NCBI GenBank assembly: GCA_934650095.1
Contig: CAKUFT010000032.1
Location: 1-16,990 of the forward strand
DNA from: an uncultured Collinsella sp.
GTDB lineage: Bacteria > Actinomycetota > Coriobacteriia > Coriobacteriales > Coriobacteriaceae
DNA length: 16,990 nt
Reading direction: 5' to 3'
Shown here piece by piece: positions 13,494-16,990 of this stretch (position 1 is its first letter; each line of letters opens with the position of its first letter). The position numbers and the translations under genes are program-made. Below the pieces are notes generated by a model. The model was not told the origin of the DNA, did not search any database, and saw only the letters and a program-made list of their open reading frames with translations.

Positions 13494-15410
13494 CTAGATA
13501 CGCTCCTCGATAGCACCGTTTCTATATGCATCGAGCAGCTGACGCAGGTCTTGGATCTGGCCACGGATCTTGGCGCCGGAATCGGTGTCGCTTACCATGC
13601 GGCGACGGTCGGCCTGGTCAAAACGGTTGGTCTCACTCGCAATGTCCACGTTGCGGGTGAGCGCCTCGGCAACGGTGGTAAAGGCCTGGTGCGATTTGAG
13701 GCGGCATCCGCGCGAGCTGGAGATAAGCGTGTATCCGGCGATGCCCGTCTTGGGATGGTAGGCGCGGCAGAAGCCGCCGTCGATGACTAGCAGCTTGCCC
13801 TCGGCCCGAATGGCCTGCTCGCCCTTGGTAGTCTTAACGGGCGTATGGCCGTTGATGATGTGGCCGGTCGGGGAGCATGCCATGGGTGCGACGCCAAACT
13901 CGCGCATGATATCGTCGCAGACCGCGGGCGACGTGGTGAGCGTGTAGTAAGGATCCATCGGCTCGACCCAGGTGCTCTTGTCGGCAATATAGGCGCGCTC
14001 AAAGGTGCGCACCACGCGTCCGCTGGCAGGCGAGTTAAAGCCAATCCACAGGTACCACATCCAGTCGAGGGCATCGCGATCGCCGGCACGCCAGGCACGG
14101 CGGGCGATGTGGTCGCAGAAATCGAAGTAGTCGCGACCGGCGTGCCAGGTGCCCAGGCAGTTCATGCTGCTAAAGGTGCCGTCTTCGTTGAGCGGCACGC
14201 AGCCGTGGAACAGCAGGTTGCCGTTGGTGACCTTGTACATCGAGCCGTGCGTGTAGAGGAAATCGATGTGGCGATGCAGGTGGTCGGCGGTGACAAACTC
14301 GGACACGAGCTTGTCGATAATGTGCTGCTCCTCGGGCGTAAGCGTGTAGGGGTCCGCCGGATTGACGGTGGGGAAGTCGTTGGTCGTGAGCGGCCACACG
14401 CTGCCGTCGGCGAGGGTAACCGTTCCTGCCTTGTGATCGATCTTGTCGAGCAACAGGCGGTCGGCCATATCGAACTCGGGGTGGCGCTGGATAATCTGAC
14501 CCTCGAGCTTAAAGAGCAGCACGTTGATGGCTTTGATCAGCGGGGTGATGGGTTCGCCTGCGGTGTAGGTGGCGTCGGCGAAGGCGACGAGTTCGCGCAG
14601 TGAGATGCCGTAGTCGTTCTCTAGAATCTCGTAGTTGTCGTAGCGCAGGTTGTTGCGCAGCACCGTGGCGATGCAGGCGGGCTCGCCGGCCGCGGCACCC
14701 ATCCACAGCAGGTCGTGGTTGCCCCACTGGATGTCGAGCGAATGGTAGGTGAGCAGGCGGTCCATAATCTTGGCCGCGCCGCCGCCGCGGTCGAAGATGT
14801 CGCCCACCAGGTGTAGGTGGTCGACGGCCAGGCGCTTAATGAGCGAGGCGAGCGACTCGATGAAGTCGTCGGCGCTGGCGGTCTCCAGGATGGACTCTAC
14901 GATGCGCTCGTGATAGCGCACGCGGTAGTTGTTCTCGTCCGGGTGCGTGTGCAGCAACTCGTCGATGATGTAGGCATAGTCGCGCGGGATGGCCTTACGC
15001 ACCTTGGAGCGCGTGTAGCGGCTCGAAAGCGAGCGGGCGACCACGATGAGCTGGTCGAGCATCGTCTTGTACCAGGTGGGGGAGTCCTCATGCTGAGTGC
15101 GGACCAGGTCGATCTTCTCGCGCGGGTAGTAGATGAGCGTGCACAGCTCGCCCTTTTCGTCAAAGGAGAGCGTGTCGCCAAAGATCTCGTCGACATGCTC
15201 GCGCACGACGCCCGAGCAGTTGTTGAGGATGTGCATAAAGGCTTCGTACTCGCCATGCACATCGCTCATAAAATGCTCGGTGCCCTTGGGCAGGTTGAGG
15301 ATGGCCGAGAGATTGATGATCTCGGTGAACGCGGATTGCTCGGTGGGGAACTGTCTCGATAGCAGACGCAGATACTTAAAGTCTTGCGGATTGCGATCGA
15401 ATGCGACCAT
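13494..15410 (-). CDS. fbp: Fructose-1,6-bisphosphatase, class III
   Basis: This enzyme hydrolyses fructose 1,6-bisphosphate to fructose 6-phosphate plus phosphate, the committed step of gluconeogenesis, in the cytosol with Mn2+. The start is ATG 15410-15408, preceded by GGAAGGTG (15422-15415); an in-frame ATG further up at 15455 lacks a site and would add residues unlike the family. The protein has 638 residues, typical of the Bacillus-type class III enzyme. It is a metallophosphoesterase with its metal-binding motifs intact: SDVHGE at 49-54, GDIFDRGG at 203-210 and GNHD at 230-233. INGHTPV and DGGFCRAY follow near the C terminus. A perfect 9-bp dyad at 15439-15466 lies in the 5' leader and could be an operator or RNA stem. 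The two GtrA genes follow on the same strand. Confidence 0.96.
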   Translation of the reverse strand: MVAFDRNPQDFKYLRLLSRQFPTEQSAFTEIINLSAILNLPKGTEHFMSDVHGEYEAFMHILNNCSGVVREHVDEIFGDTLSFDEKGELCTLIYYPREKIDLVRTQHEDSPTWYKTMLDQLIVVARSLSSRYTRSKVRKAIPRDYAYIIDELLHTHPDENNYRVRYHERIVESILETASADDFIESLASLIKRLAVDHLHLVGDIFDRGGGAAKIMDRLLTYHSLDIQWGNHDLLWMGAAAGEPACIATVLRNNLRYDNYEILENDYGISLRELVAFADATYTAGEPITPLIKAINVLLFKLEGQIIQRHPEFDMADRLLLDKIDHKAGTVTLADGSVWPLTTNDFPTVNPADPYTLTPEEQHIIDKLVSEFVTADHLHRHIDFLYTHGSMYKVTNGNLLFHGCVPLNEDGTFSSMNCLGTWHAGRDYFDFCDHIARRAWRAGDRDALDWMWYLWIGFNSPASGRVVRTFERAYIADKSTWVEPMDPYYTLTTSPAVCDDIMREFGVAPMACSPTGHIINGHTPVKTTKGEQAIRAEGKLLVIDGGFCRAYHPKTGIAGYTLISSSRGCRLKSHQAFTTVAEALTRNVDIASETNRFDQADRRRMVSDTDSGAKIRGQIQDLRQLLDAYRNGAIEERI

Positions 15411-15438
15411 GAAACACCTTCCGATGGAGTTGGTAAAA

Positions 15439-15466
15439 CTGATAAACAGCGTCAAACGTTTATCAG
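15439..15466 (-). promoter_or_regulatory. Dyad in the fbp leader, candidate operator
   Basis: CTGATAAAC (15439-15447) and GTTTATCAG (15458-15466) form an exact 9-bp inverted repeat around 10 nt, starting 29 nt before the fbp start codon. Read as fbp RNA, the stem is followed by TTTT. It could be a repressor site, a leader stem or a weak attenuator; the sequence alone does not decide. Confidence 0.45.
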
Positions 15467-15672
15467 TATGCGCCGCTTTTGTTTCGATTTTGCGCCAGCG
15501 GCTGAATTGTCGGCTGAACGGTTTGGTAAATCGATTTAGTGGAGGTAGATATGTCGGTTGAGTGGAGGCGAAGGGGGTGTTTTTGCTTATATTGGCCTAA
15601 GGCGGCGATGGGGATATTTGTGATAAAGATGTTCGATACAAATGGTTTGAATTGGTAAATAGTGGACATTTG

Positions 15673-15712
15673 TACCGTATGTAGGCTTGCTGTGCGATAA
15701 TTTGCGCAGCAA
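15673..15712 (+). promoter_or_regulatory. Candidate DegV promoter with overlapping dyad
   Basis: GATAAT (15696-15701) is a good -10 box; a weak -35, TACCGT (15673-15678), lies 17 nt upstream. TTGCTGTGC (15687-15695) and GCGCAGCAA (15704-15712) form an inverted repeat with one mismatch centred on the -10 box, where a repressor would block transcription. Confidence 0.4.
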
Positions 15713-15730
15713 TGATTAAGGAGCCTCTAT

Positions 15731-16621
15731 ATGAGTGATTTTGTCCTGACCTGTGAATCCGCCGCCGACCGAACCCGCGAGTTCTTTGCGTCGCGCAATA
15801 TCCCTGTCGTGTGTTTTCATTACGAGATCGACGATGTTGTCTATACGGACGATCTGTATCAGTCGATTACGCCGGACGAGTTTTTTGCCCAGATTGCCGC
15901 GGGCGCCATGCCCAAGACGTCTCAGGTGAGCGTGGGTGAGTACGAGGAGTTTTGGGAGCCGTTTGTTGCCGAGGGTAAAGACGTGCTGCACCTGGCGTTG
16001 TCGTCGGGTATTTCGGGCACGTATGGATCGGCCTGCGTTGCGGCGCAGATGCTCGCGGATCGCTATCCCCAGGGCGGCAAGGTGCGTGTCATCGATTCGC
16101 TGGCGGCGTCTTCGGGCTTTGGCCTGCTGGCAGAATGTGCCGCCGACGTTCGCGATAGCGGCGCTTCGCTCGACGAGACGGCCGCTTGGATTGAGGAGCA
16201 TAAACTCAACCTTCACCACTGGTTCTTCTCGACCGATCTGTCGAGCTACCTGCGCGGCGGTCGCATTTCGGCTGCGAGCGCGATCATCGGCACGGCGCTT
16301 AAGATTTGCCCGCTTATGACGGTCGATTGCGAAGGTGGACTGTCGCCACGTGAGAAGATTCGCACTAAGAAGCGCGCGATTTCCGAGATGGCTAAGACCA
16401 TGATGGCACACGTGCAGGACGGTGCGGATTATTCGGGTAAGTGCATCATGTCGCACTCGGCGTGCCGCGAGGATGCCGAGGCCGTTACGGCGCTGATTGA
16501 GGAACAGGTTCCGCAGCTCAAAGGCAAGATTGAGATCAATAACATCGGTACTCTGATCGGTTCGCATACCGGACCTGGTACGGTGGCGCTTTTCTTTATG
16601 GGCGACAAGCGCGTGGATTAA
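15731..16621 (+). CDS. DegV-family fatty-acid-binding protein (FakB type)
   Basis: DegV proteins bind a fatty acid in a buried pocket; those paired with the kinase FakA present it for phosphorylation, feeding exogenous fatty acids into phospholipid synthesis. This one has 296 residues, close to the usual 280-290, and starts at ATG 15731 behind AAGGAG (15718-15723) with 7 nt spacing. Family motifs are present: TSQVS at 63-67 (the TSQPS loop), SSGISGTYGSA at 91-101, a YLRGGRIS stretch at 173-180 and the C-terminal IGSHTGPGTVALFF around 276-289. The usual N-terminal DSTSDL is changed to TCESAAD, keeping the Asp but not the Thr. There is no signal peptide, so it is cytosolic. No kinase gene is nearby, which is common for FakB proteins. 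Ligand preference cannot be read from the sequence. Confidence 0.93.
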   Translation: MSDFVLTCESAADRTREFFASRNIPVVCFHYEIDDVVYTDDLYQSITPDEFFAQIAAGAMPKTSQVSVGEYEEFWEPFVAEGKDVLHLALSSGISGTYGSACVAAQMLADRYPQGGKVRVIDSLAASSGFGLLAECAADVRDSGASLDETAAWIEEHKLNLHHWFFSTDLSSYLRGGRISAASAIIGTALKICPLMTVDCEGGLSPREKIRTKKRAISEMAKTMMAHVQDGADYSGKCIMSHSACREDAEAVTALIEEQVPQLKGKIEINNIGTLIGSHTGPGTVALFFMGDKRVD

Positions 16622-16654
16622 TTTGCCCCATCACGTCGCCGCATGATTGCTCAA

Positions 16655-16690
16655 ACGAAAACGGCCCGCCTCATGTTTGTGGGGCGGGCC
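16655..16690 (-). terminator. Intrinsic terminator of the right-edge gene, possibly two-way
   Basis: GGCCCGCC (16663-16670) pairs with GGCGGGCC (16683-16690) around a 12-nt loop. On the minus strand the stem is followed by GTTTTCGTTT, a typical terminator for the gene ending at 16703. It may also stop transcripts of the DegV gene, which ends 41 nt upstream of the stem. Confidence 0.8.
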
Positions 16691-16702
16691 CTGCTGTTGC
16701 GG

Positions 16703-16990
16703 TTAGCGTTTCTTTCCGCGGAAGAAGAAGCCGTGCAGCGAGGGCTTGAGTCCACGGTTGGCGCGACGCTCCTCGATATGATCGTGGATCGAAGCGACGC
16801 GCTCGATGACTTCGTCGGGAATCGGCACATCGGGATTCATGTTCTCGACCTGGCTGACCTCGGCGGCGGCGACCTGGTCGATAATGGGCACGTCGTCGCG
16901 CGAGATAACGGGTGTGGCGTCTTCTTTCATCTTGCGGTAGCGCTGCATCATGTCGGTCTGCAGCTGCTGGGCCGAAGGCGGCGTCCAGAT
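16703..16990 (-). CDS. Unrecognised protein, C-terminal part
   Basis: The minus-strand frame is open from the window edge to a stop at 16705-16703, giving at least 95 residues. An internal Met pair at 16951-16946 is not necessarily the start, because the frame continues upstream in a plausible way (WTPPSAQQLQTD). The visible part is hydrophilic and mostly helical: a Gln-rich piece, a charged RYRKMKED segment, then VPIIDQVAAAEVSQVENMNP, a second helix around DEVIERVASIHDHIEERRAN, and a basic, aromatic end (GFFFRGKKR). There is no membrane segment or known motif. I do not recognise the family. A terminator follows 13 nt later. Confidence 0.65.
   Translation of the reverse strand: MWTPPSAQQLQTDMMQRYRKMKEDATPVISRDDVPIIDQVAAAEVSQVENMNPDVPIPDEVIERVASIHDHIEERRANRGLKPSLHGFFFRGKKR

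Larger units (their letters stand above)
15411..15730. other. Divergent intergenic region between fbp and the DegV gene
   Basis: This region of 320 nt is AT-richer than its surroundings and holds the control signals of two divergent genes. It contains a perfect dyad near fbp (15439-15466), an 8-bp inverted pair TACAAATG/CATTTGTA (15637-15644 and 15667-15674), and a dyad over the DegV -10 box (15687-15712). No reading frame here is convincing. Confidence 0.6.

Overview
The window looks like a chromosomal segment of a high-GC, gut-type actinobacterium of the Coriobacteriia, most probably Collinsella or a close relative. This is inferred from the gene mix (FolD, C69 dipeptidase, class III fructose-1,6-bisphosphatase, DegV, paired GtrA proteins, very large Ala/Ser/Thr-rich surface proteins), the strong G/C third-position bias, and the AT-rich intergenic repeats. 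No rRNA, tRNA, CRISPR array, transposase or phage gene is visible.

Layout. Positions 1-432 hold the 3' half of folD. An AT-rich gap follows, filled almost entirely by a 239-bp element with near-perfect 41/42-bp terminal inverted repeats (466-704). Next on the plus strand come a cytosolic C69 dipeptidase (787-2310), a small phasin-like helical protein (2382-2798) and a UbiB/AarF-type atypical kinase with two C-terminal membrane helices (2807-4570). The last two are 8 nt apart and probably cotranscribed. A terminator hairpin (4649-4676) closes this block.

The most striking region is 4675-11958. A promoter-like sequence and a cobalamin riboswitch (about 4711-4887) precede a giant secreted protein of about 1991 residues (5029-11004). 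In order it carries a signal peptide, a low-complexity stretch, six Ig-like modules, four DUF4430 (transcobalamin C-terminal-like) domains, a PQQ-type beta-propeller, an InlB-type B-repeat, a Lys/Asp/Ser spacer and a C-terminal membrane helix. Its last codons overlap a second gene (10994-11896) for an N-terminally anchored protein with one more DUF4430 domain on a long wall-spanning linker. A strong terminator follows. I interpret the pair as a B12-repressed surface system for catching corrinoids in a Gram-positive cell. The domain and riboswitch calls rest on visible motifs; the function is inference.

Downstream, 11968-12258 contains five tandem 44-nt hairpins at a 62-nt period whose arms covary. 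The minus strand then carries two GtrA-family membrane proteins (12393-12800 and 13020-13415) and class III fructose-1,6-bisphosphatase (13494-15410, gluconeogenesis). The plus strand carries a DegV/FakB-type fatty-acid-binding protein (15731-16621). The right edge holds the 3' part of an unrecognised minus-strand gene (16703-16990) with its own terminator. Several perfect or near-perfect dyads (15439-15466, 15687-15712, 12950-12997) sit in the intergenic regions and are candidate regulatory sites.
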